14,977 nucleotides of DNA. Source: Candidatus Dormiibacterota bacterium (lineage in GTDB: Bacteria; Chloroflexota; Dormibacteria; Aeolococcales; Aeolococcaceae). The notes under the pieces were generated by a model that was given only the letters and a program-made list of their open reading frames with translations, had not been told where the DNA came from and ran no database searches. Location: contig PLDZ01000141.1 of the NCBI GenBank assembly GCA_003136295.1, positions 41,346-56,322 on the forward strand. The letters are read 5' to 3'. The position numbers and the translations under genes are program-made. This document shows positions 1-6,746 of the stretch, one piece after another (the stretch's first letter is position 1; each line of letters starts with the position of its first letter).

Positions 1-783
1 GACGTGTGGCAGGTGACGGGAACGAGCATCCCATCCGGCGCCACCGCCATCGTTCTCAACCTCACCGTCACCGGTACGAACGCAACGACGTTTCTCACCG
101 TGTGGCCTGATGGTCAAGCCCAGCCGCGCACATCGAATCTGAACGTGCTTGCCGGGAAGACGAGTTCGACTGCGGTCGTTGTCGGCTTGAGTGGCACCGG
201 TGTCATCGACATCTTCAACGCAGCCGGTAGCGCTGACATCATCCTGGACTACTTCGGCTACTACGCCGCGGTGATTCCGGGCGGACCGACAGGTCCGACG
301 GGCGCGACCGGTGCAACGGGTGCTACGGGTGCGACCGGGGCGACGGGTGGCACCGGACCCACTGGCGCCACAGGCCCCACGGGCGCAACCGGACCATCTG
401 GCGGGCCGACAGGTCCCACGGGTGCGACGGGCGCGACGGGTAGCACCGGTCCTACTGGCCCAACCGGACCCACGGGCGCTACGGGTGCCAGCGGGGCTTC
501 GGGAGCGACCGGCGCGACCGGCGCCGTGGGCTCAGTCCCATACACCACCGTCACTGGCACCGCGATTACCGGTGAGCACGAAGTATTTGGCACGGGTACG
601 GCTAATTCGCCCGTGACGCTTTCGGGAGCCGCCGTGTTCGCCGGAGCCGGCACGTACATGTGTTTCGCATCTGACACAACGTCACCTTCGTCGGATGTCG
701 AGATCACCTACTCGTCGGCCACCGCTTTTACGCCGACATCGGCCGTTGCTGACGCGGTCCGGTTTACCTGCATCGGCAAGTAA
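1..783 (+). CDS. Collagen-like repeat surface protein, 5' end missing
   Basis: The frame is open at the window edge, so the true start lies upstream; it ends at TAA 781-783. Three parts are visible. Positions 1-270 encode a beta-rich domain with the pattern LNLTVTG...FLTVWPDG...SNLNVLAG...DIFNAAGSADIILDYFGYY, which resembles domains repeated in actinobacterial secreted proteins. Positions 283-528 encode about 27 Gly-X-Y triplets, nearly all GAT or GPT, with one break (PSGGPT near 394-414). The rest is a C-terminal domain of about 85 residues with two cysteines (YMCFAS and FTCIGK) that could form a disulfide. Threonine in the third place is typical of bacterial collagen-like proteins such as BclA, where it carries O-linked sugars; glycosylation here is inference. 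No sortase motif or membrane anchor is visible at the C-terminus. Secretion cannot be checked because the N-terminus is absent. Confidence 0.8.
   Translation, partial: DVWQVTGTSIPSGATAIVLNLTVTGTNATTFLTVWPDGQAQPRTSNLNVLAGKTSSTAVVVGLSGTGVIDIFNAAGSADIILDYFGYYAAVIPGGPTGPTGATGATGATGATGATGGTGPTGATGPTGATGPSGGPTGPTGATGATGSTGPTGPTGPTGATGASGASGATGATGAVGSVPYTTVTGTAITGEHEVFGTGTANSPVTLSGAAVFAGAGTYMCFASDTTSPSSDVEITYSSATAFTPTSAVADAVRFTCIGK
283..528 (+). repeat. Gly-X-Thr collagen-like coding repeat
   Basis: Nine-base-scale repetition coding for Gly-(Pro/Ala/Ser)-Thr triplets, with a few Gly-Ala-Ser units near the end. The codons vary synonymously from unit to unit (Gly as GGT, GGC, GGG, GGA; Thr as ACA, ACG, ACC, ACT). 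This points to selection on the protein repeat rather than a fresh DNA tandem expansion. Confidence 0.85.
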
Positions 784-816
784 GACCCGATCCAAACACC
801 AGTTCCTGTGGATTGA

Positions 817-867
817 CCCAACGGCAAGGGTCCGTCTCGCATCGCGCGGGGCGGACCACCCGTTGGG
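817..867 (+). terminator. GC-rich hairpin after the collagen-like gene
   Basis: CCCAACGG (817-824) pairs with CCGTTGGG (860-867), and GGTCCG (829-834) pairs with CGGACC (852-857), separated by a 4/2-nt internal loop. It starts 34 nt after the stop of the collagen-like gene and before the TPR gene. No T-tract follows, which is common for terminators in high-GC bacteria but leaves the role uncertain. Confidence 0.5.
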
Positions 868-921
868 CCGACATCGATTTCAGACACGGAGCCGAGTTCG
901 AGCCGTGGCCTCTTGCACCGG

Positions 922-1470
922 ATGACCAGCGACCGCAGCCGCAAGACAGTGGTAGTGACTCTATGGGTGCTCGCAATCGGGCTTGCCGGATGCGGCACTC
1001 CACCGACTGCGACAAGCCTCGTCTCCCAGGGGCTGAAAGCGCAGCTTGCAGGCGACGCTTCGACGGCGGAAACCACGTATCAGCAGGCGATCAAGCTCGA
1101 TCCCAACAACGCGGTCGCTCACTACGACCTCGGCACGGTCTATGACCGTCAGGGGAGCAGAGCACAGGCGGTGAAGGAGTACACGACAACGCTGGTCATC
1201 GAGCCCACCTTCACCGACGCGCTCTTCAACCTCGCCGTCGACACAGCGAGCACCGATCCCGCCGGCGCGGGGAAACTGTACCTGCGAGTGCTGGCGCTCC
1301 AGCCCGGATTTGCCGCCGCCTGGCTCAACCTCGGGTTCATCCTCCAGTCTCAGGGCAATGCCGGCGCGGCCCGGTCGGACTGGGCGAAGGCGGTTGCGCT
1401 CGACGCGTCGCTGATGTCTCACGTCCCCGCTCCCTCGCCATCGCCGACAGCGTCGACACCGAAGCCGTAG
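922..1470 (+). CDS. TPR-repeat lipoprotein
   Basis: 182 residues from ATG 922; a TTG at 913 would add three residues. The N-terminus is a lipoprotein signal peptide: basic residues (RSRK), a hydrophobic core (TVVVTLWVLAIG) and the lipobox LAGC with lipidated Cys24. Residues about 30-164 form four consecutive tetratricopeptide repeats (for example AVAHYDLGTVYDRQG, AAAWLNLGFILQSQG). A Pro/Ser/Thr-rich tail (PAPSPSPTAS) closes the protein. It should sit on the outer face of the membrane as a protein-protein scaffold. The next gene begins 18 nt downstream, so the two are probably co-transcribed and the lipoprotein may help assemble the glycan machinery encoded there. There is no clear Shine-Dalgarno sequence before either start. 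The exact partner is unknown. Confidence 0.85.
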   Translation: MTSDRSRKTVVVTLWVLAIGLAGCGTPPTATSLVSQGLKAQLAGDASTAETTYQQAIKLDPNNAVAHYDLGTVYDRQGSRAQAVKEYTTTLVIEPTFTDALFNLAVDTASTDPAGAGKLYLRVLALQPGFAAAWLNLGFILQSQGNAGAARSDWAKAVALDASLMSHVPAPSPSPTASTPKP

Positions 1471-1488
1471 CGCGGTGACGAAATCCCG

Positions 1489-3729
1489 TTGATCGCGCCG
1501 CCGCAACCGCGCGTGCTACGCCTTCGGCCGGCGAGAGCAACTGACGCCGTCAAGCCGCAGCAGCTGCCCTGGTGGTGGCGTTCTGCGCCGGGGCTGTTCG
1601 TCGTCGTGGCGTGTGTCTTCGGTCTCCTGACCATGTCGGGTGAATTGACGATCGTCCAGCCGCTCAACGACGAGGCGATGCATTTCGAGATGGTGCGCTG
1701 GTCGCTGCAGCAGATTCACGAGGGCAACGTGCTGCCGCTCGACGGGTGGTTCCCATATCTGAGCCTTGGCGACGCGCAGTTCTCGCACTATCAGAGCCTT
1801 CCGCACCTGGTCACCGCATACGTATCGCTCATCTTCGGGTCCGACTCCACCGAGCGGTGGGCGGGGTATCTGCTCTTCGCGCTCTTTCCGCTGAGCGTCT
1901 ACGCCGGTAGCCGTTTGCTGGGCTGGTCGCCATGGACCGCGGCCTCCGCGGCATTGGTCTCCCCGCTGTTGGTGAGCGTCACCGGATACGGCTACGAGTC
2001 CTTCAGCTACACGTGGCTCGGCAACGGGCTCTGGTCGCAGGAATGGGGCATGTTCCTCCTGCCGCTTGCGTGGGGTCTCAGCTGGCGGGCGGTCCAGGGC
2101 ATCGGCCGAGGCAGGTACGCACTCGCGGCGGTGGTTGTTGGTTTGACGATCGCGATGCACTTTCTCACCGGCTACTTCGCGCTGCTCTCGATCGGCGTGT
2201 TCGTGATCGTCGTGTGGCGCGGTTTGCTGCCGCGCGTGGGGCGCGCAGCCGTTGTCTTTGCCGGCGCTGCGCTCGTTGCGTCCTGGGTGATCGTCCCGCT
2301 GATCACCGGCGGTGCCTATTTCAACCAGAGCATTTTCAACCAGGGCACGTTCTGGCTCAATTCCTATGGAGCGCCACAGGCGCTTGCCTGGCTCTTCACC
2401 GGCCAGCTTTTCGACGACGGCAGGTTCCCGATCGTGAGCCTGCTTGTGGCCGTCGGCACGAGCGTGTGCATCTGTCGCTTTCGCAGCGACCTGCGAGCTC
2501 GCGCACTCCTCGGACTGATGGCGATGAGCATCGTGCTGTTCTCGGGTCGTCAGCCGTTCGGCGTCATCCTGAATCTGCTGCCGGGCAATGCCGACCTCTA
2601 CCTCTCCCGGTACATGATGGGCATCCAGCTCGCCGGCGACATCCTGGCGGGTGTCGGGCTCGTGTGGATGGGGGAGTCGGTCATCCATGCCGTCCGCGGC
2701 TGGAAGCCTCGGGTCACAGCGATCCCGATCGTCGCCGGGTTGATGGCGGCGGCAGTGCTGATGACCATTCCGGGCTGGTTGAACCGAGCTGCGTATGCGG
2801 CAAGTGACTCCGCGAGCATCGGATTGCAGGTGGAGAGCGACCAGACCGACGGCGCATCGCTCGACGTGCTCATCAATGACATCAAGGCTCGAGGCGGCGG
2901 GCGAACGTACGCGGGCCTGCCCGGGAACTGGGGCCAGCAGTACGACGTCGGTCAGGTGCCTGTCTACGCGTACCTGGCGGACAACGACGTCGACGAGTTC
3001 GGCTTCACCCTGCGCACGCCGTCGCTGCTGGCCGACAACGAGGCGTACTTCAACCAGAGCGACCCCGCTCAGTATCAGCTGTACAACATCCGCTACATCC
3101 TCATGCCCGTTGGGATGATGGTCCCGGTGCCGGCCACATTGCTGGCGACCAGCGGGCGACACCGCCTGTACCAGGTGACGACCAGCGGGTACCTCCAGGT
3201 CGTCGACACGTCTGGCATCATCGAGGCCAACCGCAGCGACATGGCCGCGCAAATGCAGCCGTTCCTCGGTTCCGCAGCTTTCCAGCAGGGTGAAGTTTCG
3301 ACAATCGCCTTCGACGGCGGCGCGGCGCCCGCGCCAACACTCCCCATCGGTGCAACACCCACCACCGGCGCCGGCACCAGCGCCGATGTCCTGGTCGATG
3401 CTCAGGACGGGTACTTCGCTGGCAATGTCAACGCGGGCCGCACCGCTGCCGTCGTGTTGAAGGCCACGTACGACCCGCTGTGGCAAGTCAGCGTCGACGG
3501 ACGCTCAGCGACCCCCTACATGGTGGTACCCGGCTTCGTCGCCGTCACGGTCGGACCAGGCCGGCACACGGTCGTGTTTCAGTACGTTTCGTACTCGCAC
3601 TACGGCGCGCTTCTGGGCATCGGCGCAGTGACCCTGCTGATGCTCGCGTTCGGCCCCTGGCTATGGCGTCGGAGGCTTCGCCAGATGTTCCCTCGACGGG
3701 CGATATTGCTTGGCCGCAAGACGTCGTGA
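1489..3729 (+). CDS. YfhO/PTPS-related polytopic membrane protein (GT-C-like)
   Basis: 746 residues from TTG 1489; an in-frame stop at 1468-1470 limits the start, and GTG 1513 is the alternative. One N-terminal membrane helix (about 33-50) is followed by an outer loop with LNDEAMHFEMVRW (D61, E62, H65) and then PYLSLGDAQFSHYQSLPHL. This layout matches the 6-pyruvoyl-tetrahydropterin-synthase-related membrane proteins and the GT-C fold, where acidic residues of the first outer loop are catalytic. About nine further helices reach residue 430. A long outer domain (about 440-705) ends in a YfhO-like part (ATYDPLWQVSVDGR...VPGFVAVTVGPGRHTVVFQY), and a last helix (about 713-732) leads to a basic tail. 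By family it probably transfers or handles a lipid-linked sugar at the cell surface. It lies between a TPR lipoprotein and a glycosyltransferase, overlapping the latter by 4 nt. The substrate cannot be read from the sequence. Confidence 0.75.
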   Translation: MIAPPQPRVLRLRPARATDAVKPQQLPWWWRSAPGLFVVVACVFGLLTMSGELTIVQPLNDEAMHFEMVRWSLQQIHEGNVLPLDGWFPYLSLGDAQFSHYQSLPHLVTAYVSLIFGSDSTERWAGYLLFALFPLSVYAGSRLLGWSPWTAASAALVSPLLVSVTGYGYESFSYTWLGNGLWSQEWGMFLLPLAWGLSWRAVQGIGRGRYALAAVVVGLTIAMHFLTGYFALLSIGVFVIVVWRGLLPRVGRAAVVFAGAALVASWVIVPLITGGAYFNQSIFNQGTFWLNSYGAPQALAWLFTGQLFDDGRFPIVSLLVAVGTSVCICRFRSDLRARALLGLMAMSIVLFSGRQPFGVILNLLPGNADLYLSRYMMGIQLAGDILAGVGLVWMGESVIHAVRGWKPRVTAIPIVAGLMAAAVLMTIPGWLNRAAYAASDSASIGLQVESDQTDGASLDVLINDIKARGGGRTYAGLPGNWGQQYDVGQVPVYAYLADNDVDEFGFTLRTPSLLADNEAYFNQSDPAQYQLYNIRYILMPVGMMVPVPATLLATSGRHRLYQVTTSGYLQVVDTSGIIEANRSDMAAQMQPFLGSAAFQQGEVSTIAFDGGAAPAPTLPIGATPTTGAGTSADVLVDAQDGYFAGNVNAGRTAAVVLKATYDPLWQVSVDGRSATPYMVVPGFVAVTVGPGRHTVVFQYVSYSHYGALLGIGAVTLLMLAFGPWLWRRRLRQMFPRRAILLGRKTS

Positions 3730-4985
3730 AACGTCCCCTCGAGGTGTCGATCCTCATGCCGTGCCTGAATGAGGCCGAGACGATCGGGCGATGTGTCGAT
3801 CGCGCGCGCGAGTCGATCGCGCAGCTGGATATCCGCGCCGAGATCCTCGTCGCTGACAACGGCAGCAGCGACGGATCACAGCAGATTGCGCTCGCCCACG
3901 GGGCGAAGGTCGTGACCGTGGATGAGCCCGGGTACGGGGCAGCGATCCGCGGAGGCGTGGCGGCGTCGTCGGGTCGCTACATCATCATGGGCGACGCCGA
4001 CGACAGCTATGACTTTGCGGAGATTCCGCCGATCCTCGAGCGCCTGCGAGTCGGCGATGACCTCGTGATGGGAAACCGCTTCGCCGGCGGGATCGAGAAA
4101 GGCGCGATGCCCTGGTCGCATCGCTGGATCGGGAACCCCGTGCTCTCCGTGACCGGGCGGATCTTCTTCTCCTCACGTGTGCGGGACTTTCACTGCGGGC
4201 TGCGAGGGTTCAGCGTCGACGCGTTTCGCCGCATGCGTCTCAACACCACCGGTATGGAGTTCGCCAGCGAGATCGTCGTCAAGGCGTCGCTGGCGAGCAT
4301 GAAGGTCAGCGAGGTTCCGATCTCGCTGCACAAGGACGGCCGCAGCAGGGCGCCGCACCTGCGCACATGGCGCGACGGCTGGAGACATCTGCGATTCCTG
4401 CTGCTCTTCTGTCCGCGGTGGCTGTTCGTGATGCCGGGCCTTGCGCTCCTCCTGGCCGGCTCGGTCACCACGCTGTGGTTGCTGGGCGGTACTCGGTACA
4501 TCGGATCGATCGGCCTCGATATCCACACGATGCTGGTGACCGGTGTGTTCGCGCTCATCGGCTACGAATTGATGCTCTTCGGCGCGTTCATCAAGGTCTT
4601 CGGGATGCGGGCGGGATTCCTCCCCTCGAGCCGCCGCACGGACAGCTTCTTCCGCGTGGCCACCCTGGAGAAGGGCCTCCTCGTGGGCGGTGTGGTCACA
4701 GTGATCGGACTGGCGTTGGTTCTGGTTGCGGTGGTGAGCTGGGGTCGAGGCGGCTACGGCGCACTCGACACCGAGGCGTCGATGCGCCCCCTGATCGTCG
4801 CTGTGCTCCTCATCGCGGGCGGTGTGCAGACGATTTTCGCCAGCTTTGTCCTGAGCATGCTCGGGATCCGTGACAACGTGGTGGTGCGTCCGACGGTGGT
4901 GCTGGAGCCCGAGCTTGCAAGCCGCGACGTAACCGGCTTTGGTCATCGCCAGCCGGCGAACGAGTCATCGAACGGGCGCCCCTAG
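3726..4985 (+). CDS. Family 2 glycosyltransferase with C-terminal membrane helices
   Basis: 419 residues from GTG 3726, which overlaps the upstream stop as GTGA, a usual sign of translational coupling. The frame is open further upstream (ATG 3663 would add 21 residues), but the conserved domain starts at once with VSILMPCLNEAETIG. The GT-A domain spans residues 5 to about 225: PCLNE, VADNGSSDGS (nucleotide binding), the DAD metal site in MGDADDSYDF (90-92), and DFHCGLRGF further on. This is the dolichyl/polyprenyl-phosphate sugar synthase type (DPM1-like). Four predicted helices follow (about 229-249, 266-294, 317-339, 354-380). It likely loads a sugar from a nucleotide donor onto a lipid carrier on the inner face, which the upstream membrane protein could then use outside. 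Its last 21 nt overlap the convergent methyltransferase gene. Confidence 0.88.
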   Translation: MKRPLEVSILMPCLNEAETIGRCVDRARESIAQLDIRAEILVADNGSSDGSQQIALAHGAKVVTVDEPGYGAAIRGGVAASSGRYIIMGDADDSYDFAEIPPILERLRVGDDLVMGNRFAGGIEKGAMPWSHRWIGNPVLSVTGRIFFSSRVRDFHCGLRGFSVDAFRRMRLNTTGMEFASEIVVKASLASMKVSEVPISLHKDGRSRAPHLRTWRDGWRHLRFLLLFCPRWLFVMPGLALLLAGSVTTLWLLGGTRYIGSIGLDIHTMLVTGVFALIGYELMLFGAFIKVFGMRAGFLPSSRRTDSFFRVATLEKGLLVGGVVTVIGLALVLVAVVSWGRGGYGALDTEASMRPLIVAVLLIAGGVQTIFASFVLSMLGIRDNVVVRPTVVLEPELASRDVTGFGHRQPANESSNGRP

Positions 4986-5528
4986 CCGTCTGGCAAAGAC
5001 GAAGAGGTTGTTCAGGCCCAGTTGAAAGCGTCGCGCACGCCGCAGCGCGAACCCACAATCGGTGAAGAGCCGCACGGTGTCTGCCGGCTCGAAACCGTAA
5101 TGCTCGGGCTCGGCCATGCCCTCAAGGATGCGGAGCCGCTGGCCGAGATGGATCAGCGAATCAACCTTCGGCGATGGCACCGTGCACACGATGCGGCCGC
5201 GTGGTCGCAGAAGCGAGACGCACGCTACCGCCAGGTCCCGTTGGGCATCGGGCGGGACGTGCTCCAGCACGGCGAGCATGGTGATGACGTCATATCGATC
5301 CCCCTTCGGGAGCGCCTCCGGAGCATAGCCCTGTATGAACCTGAAGGATCCGTGGTCACCCGGCACCGGCGCTGTGTCGATGCCGACCCCTGATGCGATA
5401 CGCTCCCCGAGGACGCGAAACAATGCCCCATCGCTGCATCCGATGTCGAGGACATGCGCGCCGTGGGGGATGTATGGCGCGGCCTTGCGAATGCGCCAGA
5501 ACTGTAGGACCGAGTCGCCCTGTCTCAT
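4965..5528 (-). CDS. Class I SAM-dependent methyltransferase
   Basis: 187 residues. Motif I is VLDIGCSDG (26-34), with the acidic residue closing the second strand in GVGIDTAP (D51). Motif II/III follow as YDVITMLAVLEHVPP (79-93) and LLRPRGRIVCTVP. This is the Methyltransf_11/23 layout of small-molecule or sugar methyltransferases. The C-terminal half (LRILEGMAEPEHYGFEPADTV and a short tail) is the variable substrate-binding region and does not identify the acceptor. ATG 5528 has no strong ribosome site. The gene lies 40 nt downstream of the VOC gene on the same strand, so read-through expression is likely. It converges on and overlaps the glycosyltransferase gene by 21 nt, so methylation of a glycan is possible but unproven. 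Confidence 0.85.
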   Translation of the reverse strand: MRQGDSVLQFWRIRKAAPYIPHGAHVLDIGCSDGALFRVLGERIASGVGIDTAPVPGDHGSFRFIQGYAPEALPKGDRYDVITMLAVLEHVPPDAQRDLAVACVSLLRPRGRIVCTVPSPKVDSLIHLGQRLRILEGMAEPEHYGFEPADTVRLFTDCGFALRRARRFQLGLNNLFVFARRLGAPVR

Positions 5529-5568
5529 GTGCGCTCGGTCAGTGTGCGCCGAGACGGAGCGCTGTGAG

Positions 5569-6072
5569 CTACATGCCCAGCGCCTGGCCTTCCATCTCCT
5601 CGAGTGGATCGCGGGTGATCTCCAGCAGTGCCCCGTCCGGGTCGTGGAAATACAGCGAGTTTTCCACCCGGTCCGGTCCGAAGTACTCGATGTTCAACGC
5701 ATCCAGCGAGGCGCGGATGGAATCGAAGTGCTCAGGATGCACCGCGATCGCGATGTGGTGCATGCCGCCGACCGACTCACGTGTCGCCGGCATCGGATCC
5801 TCGGGGAAATCGAAGAAGGCGAGGAGATTGCCGTTGCCGATGTCGAAGAAGAAGTGCGTCGAGCTTGGAAGGTCGCGGTTCTCGAACAGCTCGACAAGCG
5901 GAAATCCGAGCACCTCGGTATAGAACTGCATGGTGCGGTCGATATCCGAGCAGATCAGCGCGAGATGATGCACACCTCGCGCCGTTGACTCCGGGCGCGC
6001 CGCTTTGGGCTTGAGGTATTTGGCCTCCAACGCAACGCGCTTGGCAGCGTAGTCGACGGCAGCTTCCACCAT
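5569..6072 (-). CDS. VOC (glyoxalase/extradiol dioxygenase fold) protein
   Basis: 167 residues from ATG 6072, preceded by an AGGAGG site (complement of 6081-6086) with 8-nt spacing. After an unusual charged N-terminal stretch of about 33 residues come two paired beta-alpha-beta units of the vicinal oxygen chelate fold: VHHLALICSDIDRTMQFYTEVLGF and MHHIAIAV...SLYFHDPDGALLEI. Likely metal ligands are H36 (or H35), H106 (or H105) and E151, so a metal-dependent enzyme is expected rather than a resistance-type binding protein. The YFHDPDG(A)LLEI ending is shared by glyoxalase I-like and extradiol dioxygenase-like members, and the substrate cannot be told from sequence. A methyltransferase gene follows 40 nt downstream. 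Confidence 0.87.
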   Translation of the reverse strand: MVEAAVDYAAKRVALEAKYLKPKAARPESTARGVHHLALICSDIDRTMQFYTEVLGFPLVELFENRDLPSSTHFFFDIGNGNLLAFFDFPEDPMPATRESVGGMHHIAIAVHPEHFDSIRASLDALNIEYFGPDRVENSLYFHDPDGALLEITRDPLEEMEGQALGM

Positions 6073-6121
6073 TGTCTTGTCCTCCTAGGCTCTCCGTACC
6101 TCCTCACCGTTCCACAGCCGG

Positions 6122-6151
6122 AGTCTAGCCCGCGCCGAGTCGCCATATGAA
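6122..6151 (-). promoter_or_regulatory. Probable promoter of the VOC gene
   Basis: On the minus strand TAGACT (complement of 6122-6127) fits the TANNNT -10 pattern. TTCATA (complement of 6146-6151) matches TTGACA at four of six positions, with an 18-nt spacer. Transcription would start near 6115, giving a leader of roughly 43 nt with the AGGAGG site. Confidence 0.4.
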
Positions 6152-6305
6152 TGGTGGCCGGGGGTGCTGCGTTGAGTGGTTCGCACGCGCCAAACGCCCG
6201 GATTGCAACGCGTCTGAACGGAGCCTGTTGCGAGGTGCGCATGCGCGCGGCGCGCCCCGTCAATCCGGCGCACCCTGGGGACATGGTTCAAGTAGTCACC
6301 GCGTT
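6152..6305. other. Non-coding or weakly coding stretch
   Basis: This lies between the VOC promoter region and the first possible start of the short plus-strand frame. It is GC-rich with a few local GC palindromes (for example GCGCATGCGC near 6238). An 8-codon frame at 6283-6309 (ATG GTT CAA ...) ends in an ATGA overlap with the start at 6306. I see no RNA gene, no convincing plus-strand promoter and no larger reading frame with plausible protein character. Confidence 0.4.
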
Positions 6306-6497
6306 ATGACCGGCCGTCAGACGACCCCGAGGCAGGATCCGCTCCCGCCGGAGGTTGGCTTTGGTGAGCTCATGACCCGAATGATCTCGGCCAATCGGGT
6401 CGAAAAAGAACAGCGGTCGAGGGCCGATCGCATCGGCCGCAGCCAACTGCGGGATTCGACGGACCTGCGAGGAACACCCGAAAGCCCGCTGGCGTGA
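6306..6497 (+). CDS. Short hypothetical frame coupled to the H-box gene
   Basis: 63 codons from ATG 6306 to TGA 6495-6497, which overlaps the GTG start of the next gene. The product is polar and charged, with a possible helical linker (MTRMISANRVEKEQRSRADRI). I recognise no family. No Shine-Dalgarno sequence precedes ATG 6306. The GTGA overlap and moderately high GC at third positions speak for coding. The lack of any recognisable domain speaks against it. It could also be a remnant of the N-terminal part of a sensor kinase whose H-box survives downstream in another frame. Confidence 0.3.
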   Translation: MTGRQTTPRQDPLPPEVGFGELMTRMISANRVEKEQRSRADRIGRSQLRDSTDLRGTPESPLA

Positions 6498-6736
6498 CCC
6501 TCGCCGCGCACGATGCGCCATCCGGCGGCGTCGCGCATGACGTCAACAACCTGCTCGCGGCCATCCTGAATTACGTGAGCTTTGTGGACGAGGAGATCAA
6601 CGCAGAGATCGCGACGCGTCCGGCTCACGAGGCGGCGCGACTCATCGCTGTGCTTGAGGACGTGAGCGAGATCGGCGCTGCCGCAGAGCGTGCGGCCAAG
6701 CTCCTGGACCAGGTTCGCGCGACGCCCGGCGCGTGA
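6494..6736 (+). CDS. Orphan histidine-kinase H-box (DHp) protein
   Basis: 80 residues from GTG 6494. The frame is closed upstream by TGA 6365-6367 and has no other start codon between. Residues 11-35 (GGVAHDVNNLLAAILNYVSF) match the phosphoacceptor helix of the hybrid-type sensor kinases whose H-box reads GG(V/I)AHDFNNLL; H15 would be the phosphorylated histidine. Residues 50-77 (RLIAVLEDVSEIGAAAERAAKLLDQV) match the second helix of the dimerisation hairpin. In normal kinases this continues into LLxFSR and an ATP-binding domain; here the protein stops at once and the following DNA belongs to a convergent gene. So there is no catalytic domain, sensor or receiver. It may be a stand-alone phosphotransfer helix pair or a gene fragment. 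Confidence 0.6.
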   Translation: MTLAAHDAPSGGVAHDVNNLLAAILNYVSFVDEEINAEIATRPAHEAARLIAVLEDVSEIGAAAERAAKLLDQVRATPGA

Positions 6737-6746
6737 GACCGACGCC

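Noticed and set aside
283..528. Possible CRISPR or satellite array
   Set aside because: Repeat period is nine bases or less, codons vary synonymously and there are no spacers; it is protein-coding.
261..707. Minus-strand proline/valine-rich frame (APVGPVGP pattern)
   Set aside because: It is the antisense image of the Gly-X-Thr repeat; it keeps its length only because the repeat has no stops on that strand. No ribosome site or independent domain.
1516..3486. 656-residue minus-strand frame
   Set aside because: Antisense shadow of the membrane protein gene: His/Arg/Asp-rich with no recognisable domain, while the plus strand has clear helices and family motifs.
3480..3725. N-terminal extension of the glycosyltransferase frame
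   Set aside because: Arg-rich out-of-frame reading of the upstream membrane protein gene; the GTGA overlap at 3726 and the immediate VSILMPCLNE motif favour the shorter start.
4173..4946. 257-residue minus-strand frame
   Set aside because: His/Glu-rich shadow of the glycosyltransferase gene with no domain.
5531..5562. Inverted repeat GCGCTC/GAGCGC between the VOC and methyltransferase genes
   Set aside because: Only 6 bp with a 20-nt loop; too weak to call an attenuator or terminator.
6286..6292. GGTTCAA resembling a tRNA T-arm
   Set aside because: No matching stem on either side and no cloverleaf can be drawn around it.
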